DNA of 64,000 bases from Ecdyonurus torrentis. Its lineage: Eukaryota > Arthropoda > Insecta > Ephemeroptera > Heptageniidae. The notes beneath the pieces were generated by a model that saw only the letters and a program-made list of their open reading frames with translations, had not been told where the DNA came from and made no database searches. Shown one piece after another: positions 14,499-25,013 of the stretch. Position numbers and translations under genes: made by a program. The stretch spans positions 30,618,069-30,682,068 of the forward strand of contig OX439127.1 of assembly GCA_949318235.1 (NCBI GenBank), read 5' to 3'. Within the stretch, counting starts at the first letter, position 1, and the number at the start of each line of letters is the position of its first letter.

Positions 14499-14706
14499 AT
14501 TATTCACATGACGCGTAAATTTGACGTGCGTCAACGTGCGTCGACGCGCGTTACTAAGTTGGAATAATGTAAACAAATGTAGCCGTTCACATGTAATTTT
14601 CAAAAACCCAAAGTGAACGGCTCCATTTGTTTACATTGTTCCAACTTTGTTACGCGCGTCGACGCACGTTGACGCGCGTCAAATTTACTCGTAATGTGAA
14701 TAATAC
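14499..14706. mobile_element. Near-perfect palindromic MITE with CpG-rich arms
   Basis: Two arms of about 90 bp are inverted copies: the left arm begins ATTATTCACATGACG and the right ends CGTAATGTGAATAAT. Both arms carry the CpG-dense block GTGCGTCGACGCGCG or a close variant, and both have GTAAACAAATG further in. A loop of about 20 bp separates them. Few mismatches suggest a fairly recent element. No clear target-site duplication and no open frame. Confidence 0.8.
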
Positions 14707-15138
14707 TTTACTTTAATTGCACAATAAATTTAATCCAAAATGTATTGTTGAAATTTGAATATATTTGAAATTTGTAATTCGAGGAGATGGGTAGTCACAG
14801 CAAAAATCTCGTCGAGATAAAGAGAAGAGTTACAATTTAGTGGTCTGTTTAGTGTTTACACGGTATAATAAAATTTATAGCAACATTTGGATAAAAAAAA
14901 TAAATTGATGATAACCTCTATCCCTGTAGCGTGGAGGCTTATGCAGCATTGTGCTCGAATATCTTTATATCAAATCATTTTGATTGCTGCGATGCGTTTT
15001 CAAATATATTACAAAACTTTTATTGCAACCGTTTGACAAGAATTTCATTTGAAAAATGTTTGCAGTGTAGTATAAAAAAATTTGCACTGCATTACTGGTC
15101 ATTAGTTTTTATTGTTCCATTTGATCAGGAATTAAAAG

Positions 15139-15166
15139 GTAAAAAAAAAAAAAAAAAAAAAAAAAA
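15139..15166. repeat. Poly-A tract
   Basis: About 28 A. A similar tract lies at 15443-15470. Confidence 0.9.
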
Positions 15167-15440
15167 GTTTTAATTGCGTAGAAATAGCAGTTTAGGTAAG
15201 AAGAAAAATCCCATTGTACAGACTAAAAAATAATAATAATAATAAAACTTAAAAAATAGACCTAATAGAATAAATTGGAGAACACTTTCTCAGGCATACA
15301 AACATTAAAAAAAAAAAAGGAAAAATAAACTTTCTTTTTTCGAAGATTGCATTTGAAACTATGGCGAGACATTAAAAAAAATATGTATAAAGTTCCCACC
15401 AAAATCAACAAGAAAAAATATATACAATGATATTCAAATT

Positions 15441-15474
<34 letters not shown>

Positions 15475-15497
15475 CTTCTGCCGCAAAAAGTTTTAAA

Positions 15498-15962
15498 AAG
15501 TAACCTAACCTCAGACCTAGGAAAAGTAAAATATCTCAAAATTGGTTCGACAACTTTTTTTAAAAACTTTAAGGGGGTTAAAAAATGTCATGATCTACGA
15601 CCTCCAGTTAACAGAATATTCAAACAATATTTGTGACTCGAGATAATTAGGATTAAAATTTGCATATGATTAGCATTGTGTTTTTGTTTTTTCAATTTAA
15701 AATCATTTTGGTTCGACAACTTTTTTTGAAACTTTCTGACGTTATAAATATGTCCAAGCTCTATCGATTACTTTTTGTTTTATATTTCAAAATTATTTCT
15801 GGTTCGAGAAAATTAAGCGTTAGTTTGCCCATTTGAATAACATTGATTTTGAATTTCGCGGCAAAATAAAAATGGTTAAAAATTAATTGTGAGAAATGTA
15901 TGGAAATTATGAAGAAATTATACTTGAACTTCTATTTTGTAAAGAAGAGATCTATCCAAAAT
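15498..15962 (-). mobile_element. Second, inverted copy of the TTAA-flanked MITE of 38048-38437
   Basis: Read on the minus strand this resembles the element inside the tetraspanin gene. Shared words include AAGCGTTAG/CTAACGCTT and CTCTATCGATTAC/GTACAATCGATAGAG. It differs by an internal duplication: the segment around GGTTCGACAACTTTTTTT occurs twice, at about 15543 and 15710. Its terminal repeats are degraded (AACCTAACCTCAGACCT at the plus-strand left end). Confidence 0.7.
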
Positions 15963-16407
15963 GGAAAAAATCTCACGTCAGTCGCATGCACATAAGAAAG
16001 TATCTAAAATTGCATAGCATGGCAAAATTATATAAAAAAATTTAAGTTTCGAAATTTCCGCAAGTTTATTTTGACTTATAGTAAACTATCGCCATAGAAT
16101 CGCCTCATACTTTATTTCCATTTCCTTAAGGATGTAATGTAATTAGTACATTATATGTTATCGCATAATATTCTTTCTACTTTATATTATGACCACAACT
16201 TTGTCCTATTTTGTTTAAATTTTTGGATCATTAAGATATACTGTACATACTCAATAATTATAATAAGTTACTACATAGCTTCAATAGTTTATTTTTATAC
16301 TAACATCAATGACGGCAAAAATAAAAGTGTTTCGTGTGGTATAATATAGATTATATAATACTGCTTCACCTTTTCCCATATATGACAATATTTACAATAA
16401 CAATATA

Positions 16408-16465
16408 ACTTTATTAAGGCGTTGAGTGCATATAGCAGCCCTATATAAAGCCTTGACCACAAAAT
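16408..16465 (-). mobile_element. Retroposon 3' end, second copy
   Basis: Shares ACTTTATTAAGGCGTTG, AGCCCTAT and CCTTGACCA, in order, with 9888-9950. A shorter piece of the same family is at 16560-16580, just before the next MITE. Confidence 0.5.
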
Positions 16466-16610
16466 AATATATCATGAAACTTTAACATGATTATAATATA
16501 ATCTAAATCAATATTAATTAGAATGACCTCTCTACATATGGAATAATAATATAGAATAATATACTTTATTAAGGCGTATTTAATACAATTTAATTTTTTT
16601 TTAAATTTAA

Positions 16611-16936
16611 CAATGGGGAAGACTACAAAAAAAAAAAAAAAAAAAATAGGGTGTAATTTTATTTCATGTTCTAAAAGAGGACATTGTCCTGAAGCGATGT
16701 GAATTTCTAATTTTTGAGTTCATTAAGTATTTTTAGATAATTTTTGCAAGTCGTGAAATGACGTTACTGACTGCAACGCATGTGCGGCATAGGAAAAAGT
16801 TGCAGTTAGTGATGTCATTTTGTGATTTCAAAAATTAATTAAAAATACTTAATGAATTCAAATATTAGAAACTCACATTATGTATCGAACTAATGAAATA
16901 AAATTACACTCTAAAATTTGTTAGTCTTCCTCATTG
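16611..16936. mobile_element. MITE with long inverted arms
   Basis: Begins CAATGGGGAAGACTA and ends TAGTCTTCCTCATTG. The arms stay complementary for about 150 bp (for example ATTCATTAAGTATTTTTA inside the left arm, with one mismatch, and TAAAAATACTTAATGAATTC in the right). A poly-A run near the left end breaks the symmetry. No coding capacity. Confidence 0.8.
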
Positions 16937-17263
16937 AGAGGGAGGATATTTGTCAATCCTTTCCTAAGCAATTATTCTACACAATAAGAATTTAGCCTAT
17001 AAAAACTTTGGTTATTTTATATATCAACTGTTACACAATTGCCAAATAACGTATATATTTTGTAATATAAGAGTATGAATTATCATGATCTCCAAACGAA
17101 GTATCTTATTGTATTTCGTCACTTATACTATACTGTATATTTTTTTTATGGTGAATTTATTATTTTCTTTCTTCATTTATAACACATAGATTACATACAT
17201 TTTTATTTCATATTATCTTTATACAATCTTAGCTTCAGACGGCATGAAACTCGTATTAAAGTG

Positions 17264-17398
<135 letters not shown>

Positions 17399-17804
17399 GC
17401 ATAGCAATATTGTCAATGGCGAGATTAAAGTATTAATAACCATCAAATAAACATAAATTCAAATAACTTGCATTTTTTTCTTTTCTTTTTTTTTTTAACT
17501 ATAATAAATCCAGATATAATTTCAACCAAATAAACTATATTTGGGTATAATGCAATGTCTAAGCTATATTATATTTATAAAACTCAACTTTGAAGATATA
17601 ATTTTCTACTTTTAGCAAAGCATAATACTTGACGGAAAGCACATCACTGTGGGTAGAATATTAGGAGTCATTACATTTTATACCATAATCATTAAAAACA
17701 AGTAAATAACAGAGAGTTATTACTGTTATTAATAATGGTGAATTAAATTAAATTTAGAGATAATTGGTAAAAAAGTTATTTACGTAAGGAATCAACAGCC
17801 ACTA

Positions 17805-18072
17805 TGCAAAAATAGTGTATCATAACAGAATCAATGGAAAGAGAGGAAGAGACATGCTCAAAACATCATGGTCTGAAATGATTGAAAAGTGTCTTAGAAA
17901 AAGAATGTTTTTAGTACTGAGTTACAAAAGAATATGTATGAAGCAAATCATGAGTATAAATGAAGCATGTCAGGAGGTTTGTCAGTAAGAAGTTGTAGAG
18001 GTCATAATCCCTATGTCAAAGTGAAATGCTGTTGGCTAACCCTGAAAGAAAGGGGTAAGCGTCATGATAGGT
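17805..18072 (+). mobile_element. Degraded non-LTR retrotransposon 3' end, family TGTA-tail, copy 1
   Basis: Matches 18470-18770 along its length: AAAACATCATGGTCTGA is identical in both, and it ends with a GTTGGCTAACCC...AAGCGTCATGATA block equivalent to the GGCTTACCCC...ATAGCGTCATGATA end of the better copy. The reading frame is broken. It lies in the same orientation directly before the next copy, separated by a (TA)n tract. Confidence 0.75.
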
Positions 18073-18123
18073 ATATTTGTATGTACGATCTTCATGCTGC
18101 AATTTAATTTGCATGTTGATAAA

Positions 18124-18128
<5 letters not shown>

Positions 18129-18202
<74 letters not shown>
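18129..18202. repeat. (TA)n microsatellite
   Basis: Pure TA between two partial retrotransposon copies. It abuts the truncated left edge of the second one. Confidence 0.95.
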
Positions 18203-18204
<2 letters not shown>

Positions 18205-18753
18205 CAAAACTTACAGTGTACAATTCTGTCTTACTCCCATACTATCTTATATGGTTCTGAATCATGGGTACGTATGTCAGAGTAGGCATATGAGTAGGGT
18301 GAATGCTGTTGGTATGAGTTTTCTCAGAAGTATGTGTGGTAAAACAAGATTAGATAGGGTAAGGAATACTTGGGTGTTGGAGAAATGTGGAGTAAAAGAA
18401 ACTGTGACTGAGAAGTATGAGAACAGTGTATTACGGTGGTTTGGTCATGTTGAGAGAATGGGTGATGAAAGAATAGCAAAGCAGGTATTTCATAGTAGAG
18501 TGGATGGAAGGAGAGATAGAGGCAGGCCTAAAACATCATGGTCTGAGGTGGTTGGAAGATGTCTGAAAAATAAGAATGTACGCAGTATGTATATTTCATA
18601 TATGAAATGCAAAAGGAAATGTATGAAACAAGGTATGAGACTGGCGGAAGCAAGTGAAGTATGTCAGGATAGGAAGTTGTGGAGGTCTATCACTGGGTCA
18701 GGATAAAACATCTGTGTTGTTGGCTTACCCCGAAAGGGATTTATAGCGTCATG

Positions 18754-18784
<31 letters not shown>

Positions 18785-18792
18785 TATATATA
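18203..18792 (+). mobile_element. 5'-truncated non-LTR retrotransposon (reverse transcriptase C-terminus), frameshifted
   Basis: The C-terminal region after the catalytic reverse-transcriptase domain of a LINE is readable. LYGSESW is at about 18250 in one frame. The frame then shifts near 18285 and continues to a stop at 18704-18706. It carries MSFLRSMCGKTRLDRVRN, LRWFGHVERMGDER and GRPKTSWSEVVGR, ending with DRKLWRSI. WFGHVERM followed by a GRP..W motif is typical of this region in RTE/L1-like elements of invertebrates. The catalytic domain is missing, so the copy is dead. The 3' UTR ends GGCTTACCCCGAAAGGG, then AGCGTCATGATATG and a TGTA tandem tail. Partial copies of the same end lie at 17805, 23141, 25790 and 31946. 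Confidence 0.85.
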
Positions 18793-18957
18793 TACTTGTT
18801 GCTGTTGGTACTTCAATATATATATGAGTAGGATACTTTCTAGTAAAAAGAAAAGTTCAATTGTTTCAAAAATTAAACCAACGCTATTGACTGGTGCAAG
18901 ATCAACACACTTAACTAGGTTTTCATCACGAGAAAGTCCAGGATCAACATATTACCT

Positions 18958-19575
18958 TTTATTATTATTATGGGCTTGGTTTCTCTTAGCGATCACATTG
19001 TGAAGGCCAGCGCTTACTTCTGACACTGCAAGCTCTAATCAACCACTATCAGTCTCAAGCTATAAAATGCAACAACCAGGTGCAACAACCTGCTCATCTG
19101 ACATACAGCAGTTGACTTAGAAAAGCCAAGTAATGCCAGGCTGGGTTTCATATCCTAACCTGCACATGTGACAGGCTGGAAGGCACATTACCTTTTGCCT
19201 GGAACAATGCATTTCTGCATCATTGGCAGACCACTGATGAAGCGGACAAGTTCATCACTTCAGCAATTCACCGCCTAGGAGACATTTAAAACACCACACC
19301 CATGAAGCTTGCATTCAAACCCAGGCTACCCTACTTTTTACCACTCTCTGAGTCCCCACTCAGTAGCAGAGTGGCACAGAGGGAACCTCAAGGTGGTCCA
19401 GAGGCTCAGTAGGATAAACTTGACCCTCTGTGACAACGGGTTACAAGGAAAACACAAGATAAGGTACAGGCGTTCACCCATCCAAGTACTGTTTATAGTG
19501 TGCAACATTGTTTCACCTCCAAGATTGAATAGCACTTGGCTTAAGCAATGCAACATACCTGATATATGATTATTA
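18958..19575 (-). mobile_element. Probable 5S-rRNA-derived SINE (SINE3-like)
   Basis: On the minus strand, about 60-90 bp from the presumed 5' end, the sequence reads CAGTACTTGGATGGGTGAAC followed by GCCTG. This closely matches the internal box C of eukaryotic 5S rRNA genes (consensus TTAGTACTTGGATGGGTGACCGCCTG). Upstream, GAAACAATGTTGCAC may be a worn box A/intermediate element. A body of about 480 bp follows and ends near 18963 with AGCCCATAATAATAATAAAA, an (ATA)n tail like those left by LINE-mobilised SINEs. No open frame of interest. Not a functional 5S gene: the 5' half is badly diverged. The exact limits are uncertain. Confidence 0.6.
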
Positions 19576-19970
19576 TTTCTAATTTCTAAAGCTTTGGTGT
19601 CATATGGTAACAACCACAAACCCAATAGATACCCAAAGTCACACATTGAACAGCAACAAAGCTAGCTGCGTAAGATCCTCAATCAAATTTACAACACGCA
19701 GAGATAGTAATATTAAAAATCATCACATGAAGTGCATTTACAGCAATGCTATAATAAGCATTACCTATCCTGTGCTCTCTATAGTAATAAATATATTATG
19801 ATTTTAACAATAATAGTTGTTTATTTCTAGTAATTAGGGTGTAATTAGGTGTATATTTTTTAATTATGTAAATGTTTTGTATATATGTTGACTATAATTT
19901 TTAATTGAATTTTTTCAGTAAACCAATAACCTTGACTATGATGCATTTTTATGTATTGTCAATGAGTGCG

Positions 19971-20143
19971 TATGTTTACTCAAAATTGGAAGTGCCGGAA
20001 AAGGAAACCATGTGACGATTGTGACCATAAAAGTGGGAGAAGAGTTGGTGCTAGCAGCAAGCTATGCCTGAGCTACCTCCCACTTTTACCGTCATGTGGT
20101 TTCCTCTTCTGGCACTTCCTTTTCCGCATTTTGAGTAAACATA
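19971..20143. mobile_element. MITE-like inverted repeat
   Basis: The left end TATGTTTACTCAAAAT and the right end ATTTTGAGTAAACATA are exact complements. The inner arms (GGAAACCATGTGACG, AAAAGTGGGAG) recur inverted, with a small shuffled stretch near the ends. The loop is about 40 bp. Confidence 0.8.
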
Positions 20144-20400
20144 AGCAAATCAGTGTAGAATGAAAGAAATGAATAAAGAATTTTGAAATTTTGAATTATT
20201 TTTAAATTAACGTTTAATAAAGAGTTAAAAAAAATACATACAAATCGATAAAAAGGTTTGCACTGTTTCTGGTCCATTTGACACTATTCTATGTTTTTAC
20301 TGCATGCAGTGTATTTGGACTTCCCTGTTGCTGAATAAACAAATAATTTATATTTGAAACACTTATATTATTATTTTAGTTACTTTACCTTATATCTAAT

Positions 20401-20502
20401 CTGGGGGGTGATTCTGTAACTTTTTCGTTTTGTTGCAACAAACAAATTTGCATTAGATATCGAATAATTTCGTTCGTTATGAAGTTACAGAATCGCCCCC
20501 CT
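20401..20502. mobile_element. Short MITE with 22-bp terminal inverted repeats
   Basis: CTGGGGGGTGATTCTGTAAC at the left and GTTACAGAATCGCCCCCCTG at the right form the inverted ends of a roughly 100-bp element. The interior is AT-rich and non-coding. Confidence 0.75.
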
Positions 20503-20516
20503 GTTTATACATAAGA

Positions 20517-20780
20517 ATGACACTTTATAGACATAGACGGAAGGGACAAGTCAAAGAAGCTTTTCGCCCAAATATACCAGTTATGGCACTGACAAGTGCC
20601 ATAACGGCTGCCATTCAGGATAGGGATAAAATTGGAAAACTAGGATTGGGAGAGAGGCGGCTGTGGTCTAAATATAAAGAACTGCCCAGGTATTCATCTG
20701 GAATGACAAAGGGAAATCACAGAAAACCTTATTCACCTCGAGCAGGGAATGAGAGATTCTCAAATTTAATACAACCTTGA
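20517..20780 (+). CDS. Open frame of unknown nature, 87 codons
   Basis: A frame of 87 codons from ATG to TGA with balanced amino-acid composition (basic, many R/K/G/S, segments such as LTSAITAAIQDRDKIG and LGERRLWSKYKELPRY) and higher GC than its surroundings. I do not recognise a family. It starts 15 bp after a MITE and contains a perfect 11-bp hairpin (GTTATGGCACT/AGTGCCATAAC at 20580-20605). The possibilities are a terminal exon, a piece of a mobile-element protein, or chance. Confidence 0.3.
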   Translation: MTLYRHRRKGQVKEAFRPNIPVMALTSAITAAIQDRDKIGKLGLGERRLWSKYKELPRYSSGMTKGNHRKPYSPRAGNERFSNLIQP

Positions 20781-21132
20781 ACTTTAAAAAATCCAAAGCT
20801 TTGAAATTCTTCTTGCCTCCCAAATCACGAGTAAGCTAGAAGCTGCAAATAAATCACACTGAGTTATGTGAAATTTCCTTGCCCTAAACAGCGTATAAAC
20901 CTTGTTGTGAACAAATTGTGAGCCCATGCTCTCTCACAGTCAGTGTAGATATGTGCCGCAACTACTATACTGTCATGTCGGTAATTTTTGGGACTTTTTC
21001 TTTTTGAGATCATAAACATGCAATTATAGAGCTATCGCATAATAATTTTAGCATTAAAATAATTGAACACTGTAAATAAATTTGGAAATATTTTTTTTTA
21101 CTCACAAATAGAGAAGAAAATTCTGCACATCA

Positions 21133-21282
21133 ACGTTGTTGCGAAAAAAATGTGTATCTCGTATTTTGTCACGCAAAGCAATATGTGTAAGTCGAGCGCC
21201 ATCTCCATAACGTTCGGGAACGACTTACACATTTTTCTTTGCCTGACAAAATACGAGTTACACATTTTTTTCGCAACAACGT
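21133..21282. mobile_element. MITE with nearly perfect inverted arms
   Basis: ACGTTGTTGCGAAAAAAATG at the left is the inverse of CATTTTTTTCGCAACAACGT at the right. Complementarity continues through CTCGTATTTTGTCA and TGTGTAAGTCG, giving arms of about 65 bp around a loop of about 20 bp. Confidence 0.85.
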
Positions 21283-21940
21283 CGACATGTTGATACTAAA
21301 ATGATATAACTTTTCTAAGATTTTACCACATTAAAACGACAAAATATTGGAGCACCACCTGACATATGTCCTCACTCATCCACTCCAATTATATTTAAAA
21401 TAAATAAAACATTATTGCTGTATTTCCAAAAAAAAAAAAAAAACAAAAAAAAAACAGTTATTTCAAAATTATTATTTAAACAAAATGCATATCTTTGTTA
21501 TACTGATTGAACAATAACTGATTGCAAATAAAAGACTCATGCACTCATTACAAACCTACATAAATACAATATATTGTGACAAATTTTATATTTATTATAT
21601 TATTTTATATTAAAGTGTAATTTTTAAATTCTGCATTAATTTTGAAGTCCTTACTTTTTAACAATATAATCATACATATGATTGATTGATTTTATTATTA
21701 TTATTATTATATATATTTTTTTTTTAGAAATACACATAGATTTGACAAATGGGCAATGAACGATTGAGCTGTGACAGTGAGCTGTGGCTGACACGGTTGT
21801 CTTGCATGCGAAAGAGAAAATATTCTAACTAGATCTGAAACTAAGCGTTAAAAGTTGCAATGGGGTATGCACTAACAAGTTCATAATTAACTATGCTTGT
21901 ATTTGATAATATAATTATAAGAAGAAAAAAATCGGTTTAA

Positions 21941-22359
21941 TATGCAAATCAAAGAAAATGAATAGATTATATAATTAAAGCATGTTATATTGAAAGTTAT
22001 ACTACGCGAAAATCTTTAATTAAAATAGTTACAAAAAAGGGGACAAATTTGCAAGCTCAAGGCTGCTAATGAGAGAATTTTACTACTGCCGTGAGTGGAA
22101 TGCAACCAAACTCACCTGATTTACAAGTGGTGAGCAACTTGATTTACGAGCAACTTGACGAGTGGTAAATCAGATGAGTTTGGTTCCATTCCATTCACGG
22201 TAGTAGTAAAATTCTCTCATTAGCAGCATTTAGCTTGCAAATTTTTTGTATAGGTATATATAGCCTATATTTTTTTTAATGAAATATTTTCGCGTAATAT
22301 TACTTTCAATAGAATGTACTTTAATTATACAATTTATTACTTTTCTTTGATTTGCATAT
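21941..22359. mobile_element. 420-bp foldback element
   Basis: The outer arms TATGCAAATCAAAGAAAA and TTTTCTTTGATTTGCATA are inverted. Inner arms from GCTGCTAATGAGAGAATTTT to GGAATG are inverted against CATTCC...AAAATTCTCTCATTAGCAGC. A 15-bp direct copy of TATGCTTGTATTTGA lies 34 bp before the left arm (21892-21906) and overlaps the right edge (22357-22371). The arms differ by small indels. Confidence 0.75.
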
Positions 22360-22388
22360 GCTTGTATTTGAGTAGAGGATGAGCTTAC

Positions 22389-22684
22389 GGGTTTGTTGGT
22401 TTGCATTTAGTGTAGTAGTACAACTCCACTACTTCACAGTGTAGCAAACAATGAAAAGTGTGAGCCTCAAGGGTACCCTCAGGCTGTATAGATAAACCAC
22501 ACAGTCGCCATACCCCCTCTCAGGCAGTATGAGAATAGGAACTTCTCTTAACATTGAGCTGATGAGGCCGAGTAAGGCTGAAACAGCTTTTTCATGAGTG
22601 CAGAGTTCAAAGTGGTGATAGATTAGTGAAGTGGTGTCATAAATAGTTGTGCCACTGCACTAAATGCAAGCCTAACACCCTTCA
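22389..22684. mobile_element. MITE carrying a hammerhead-like core
   Basis: The left end GGTTTGCATTTAGTGTAGTA is inverted against the right end around TGCACTAAATGCAAGCC, with the outer bases GGGTTTG/CTAACACCC also related. Inside, 22559-22588 reads CTGATGA, then a 4-bp stem GGCC/GGCT around GAGTAA, then GAAAC. That is the arrangement of the hammerhead ribozyme core. No matching third stem or cleavage triplet was found. Confidence 0.6.
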
Positions 22685-22967
22685 AGTTCACTCTATTCAA
22701 ATACGAGCATAGGTGATCATGAGCTCGCTAGTATTGAGTCAGAGTATGGAGTCAAGAGTATTTGAAAAAATTGATCAATTAGCAATTATTTGAGAAATAC
22801 AAGAACTTTAGAATCACATTATTGTATTGCATCAATGCAATAATCAACATGCTACTCTAATTGACAAAACTCTTCACTAGCAAGGTGTAAACACCACACA
22901 ACACATTTGACACTAGTTAAAAATACTCTATTTGCTCAGTGTGATAAAAAATTCTATAATAAAACAA

Positions 22968-23123
22968 GGGTGCTCCACTATAATGTCCAAAGTCCACTTT
23001 TGACTTTGAAAAATTTAATTCTGTTCGCTCAACACCATATTTTGGATTTTTGTTTCAGGTCATTTGCAGCAACAAATATTTTTCAAGGTCCAATAGACTT
23101 CAGACATTAAAGCAGAGCACCCT
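22968..23123. mobile_element. MITE family B, copy 1
   Basis: Ends AGGGTGCTCCACTATAATGT and TTAAAGCAGAGCACCCT are inverted. The interior shares TTTCAGGTCATTTGCAGCAA and ATATTTTTCAAGGTC with the copy at 41474-41637. Confidence 0.8.
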
Positions 23124-23140
23124 CAATATACCTATACATA

Positions 23141-23270
23141 TAAGAAGTGAAGTATGTCGGGATAGGAAGTTGTGGAGGTCTATCACTGGGTCAGGATAAA
23201 ACATCTGTGTTGTTGGCTTACCCCGAAAGGGATTATAGCGTCATGATATGTATGTATGTATGTATAAGAC
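23141..23270 (+). mobile_element. Non-LTR retrotransposon 3' end, family TGTA-tail
   Basis: From GAAGTATGTC to the TGTATGTA tail this is nearly identical to the end of the copy at 18655-18770. It keeps only the last codons and the 3' UTR, as expected of a strongly 5'-truncated insertion. Confidence 0.8.
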
Positions 23271-23584
23271 ATAAAAAGATACTTATATATTTAATAATTA
23301 TTACTGTATTGACATTTTTAATGTAGATGAGCTGAGTGTGTTCTTCTTTCTTTTTATATCCAAGATCAAACACTAATGCAACACACCTCAATCTGAAACA
23401 GAATGAAATGTTAATTAGCTAATGCAATTCATCAGGAAGGAAAAAAAAATTTAAAGAATTCTATATATTTTAAAAAAAACATCCACTTGATTATGCCTTT
23501 GTAATCAATTTAAAAGAAAAGAGCAGATAAAACTAACTGCGTGATAGTTTTTATTTCATTTTTTTCTTCTTACTATTTTATTAT

Positions 23585-23820
23585 TAATAATAAAGAAATG
23601 AATAGAGATACCAGCAAGGACCTTTACCACAGTAGAAGCTATATGAAGAGGCCGAAATCTCACGTGGCACAGATTCATAGTTATAAATGTTTATTCTTAG
23701 CTCTGTGCATGGTGCAACCTCAACCTCTCCATATAACTTCTACTGCACTAACATAGTAAGTAAATATAGTAAGGCCTTTGCTGGTATTTCTATCAATTTT
23801 TTTCTTATTGATCCTAACAG
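23585..23820. mobile_element. MITE family A, diverged copy
   Basis: Contains ACCAGCAAGGACCTTTACCA near the left end and a rearranged AAGGCCTTTGCTGGT at the right end. Between them are inverted TCTCACGTGGCACAG and CTGTGCATGGTGCAAC blocks. More diverged than the copies at 31590 and 43000. Confidence 0.7.
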
Positions 23821-24893
23821 CGATGTTTTCTTTTCCTTAAATTAATATTTTATTATGTTTTGTTTTTATTTTAACTGAATTGTTGTTACTGGAATCATAA
23901 CTCTATTAAAAAAAAAAAAATTACTATTTTTTAGGTAAGTTATTATATTTTTGAAAGTCAATAATGGTGTAATGGCAAGAGAAAAACACCAGCAAATATA
24001 AAGTTTATGGTTATTTCCAATAAAAGACTGGGATATTAGTAAAATCCTAATCAAGAGCTGAACAATGCTACTATAACTGTCGCATGCTAGTAGATGATTT
24101 TTTGTCTGTTTTTTAAACACTTTCTTGTGAGAAAATGAACAACTATGACCTTAAGTTGAAAAATGTTACTGTCATATTTTGGGTGCATGAATTTTGTGTA
24201 ATTTGCATGAAAATCATATTTTTATCAGAATAGTTTGAAATTCATGAAAACATCATCTTGTGCTAAAAATCACACTCAGCTACTGCATGTAGAAAAAATA
24301 TGCTGAAATACAAAAATATAAATGATGCAATATCTCGTAACTAAAGCTTACATAATTATACTAATTTGAAGAAATAATTTGGCCATGAGTGCATATTTCT
24401 TACAAATCCAGTGTAATCCAGACAGAGTACAGTTTCATCTATGTACACAGGACTGCTATTATATATTTTACCAGTCAAAAACTCACGCTATATTTCCAGT
24501 GTTATTCTTGTAAGAAAAATACGTGCAGGATTTAAATATTTAAATGGTAAAATATATTATCGCGGTCTTGTGTACATAGATATATTATGATACATCCATA
24601 ACATACATAATATGATTTCCATATGTTATATAGACTCTATCAGAAAAAAACTGAATATGTAGTGTTAATACGAGAGTAGGTTGTGGGTGAGTATCTTTCA
24701 ATTTGTTCACCTGAACGTTGCAGGCAGCTAACATGGCAAATTGGTCTTGCATATTGGTCATGTAAAATGTGAATTGCTGATTACAAAGACTTCTCCTCTT
24801 TTTTTAAGTTTGTGGAAGGAGCTAACCACCCACCCACATATATTTATATGAAATTCCTATAAATATGCTGCAAATTTAACTTTCTCTGATGTA

Positions 24894-25013
24894 CAGCTCT
24901 GGCCAAAAGTTTGAGAACAATTTGTATAGGCAACCCGCAACCACACTTTGTTATCTTTATGGGAAAACGCTGAGGCCGCCGCTGCCCCGTTCTTAAACTT
25001 TTGGCCAGGGCTG
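24894..25013. mobile_element. Tc1/mariner-type MITE with TA target duplication
   Basis: CAGCTCTGGCCAAAAGTTTG at the left is inverted against AAACTTTTGGCCAGGGCTG at the right, each flanked by TA. CAG...CTG ends with a TGGCCAAAAGTTT core and TA duplication are hallmarks of Tc1-like termini. At 120 bp it is non-autonomous. Confidence 0.85.

Noticed and set aside
19450..19560. Functional 5S rRNA gene on the minus strand
   Set aside because: Only the box C region matches well; the 5' half and terminator are not preserved and the sequence continues into a long non-5S body.
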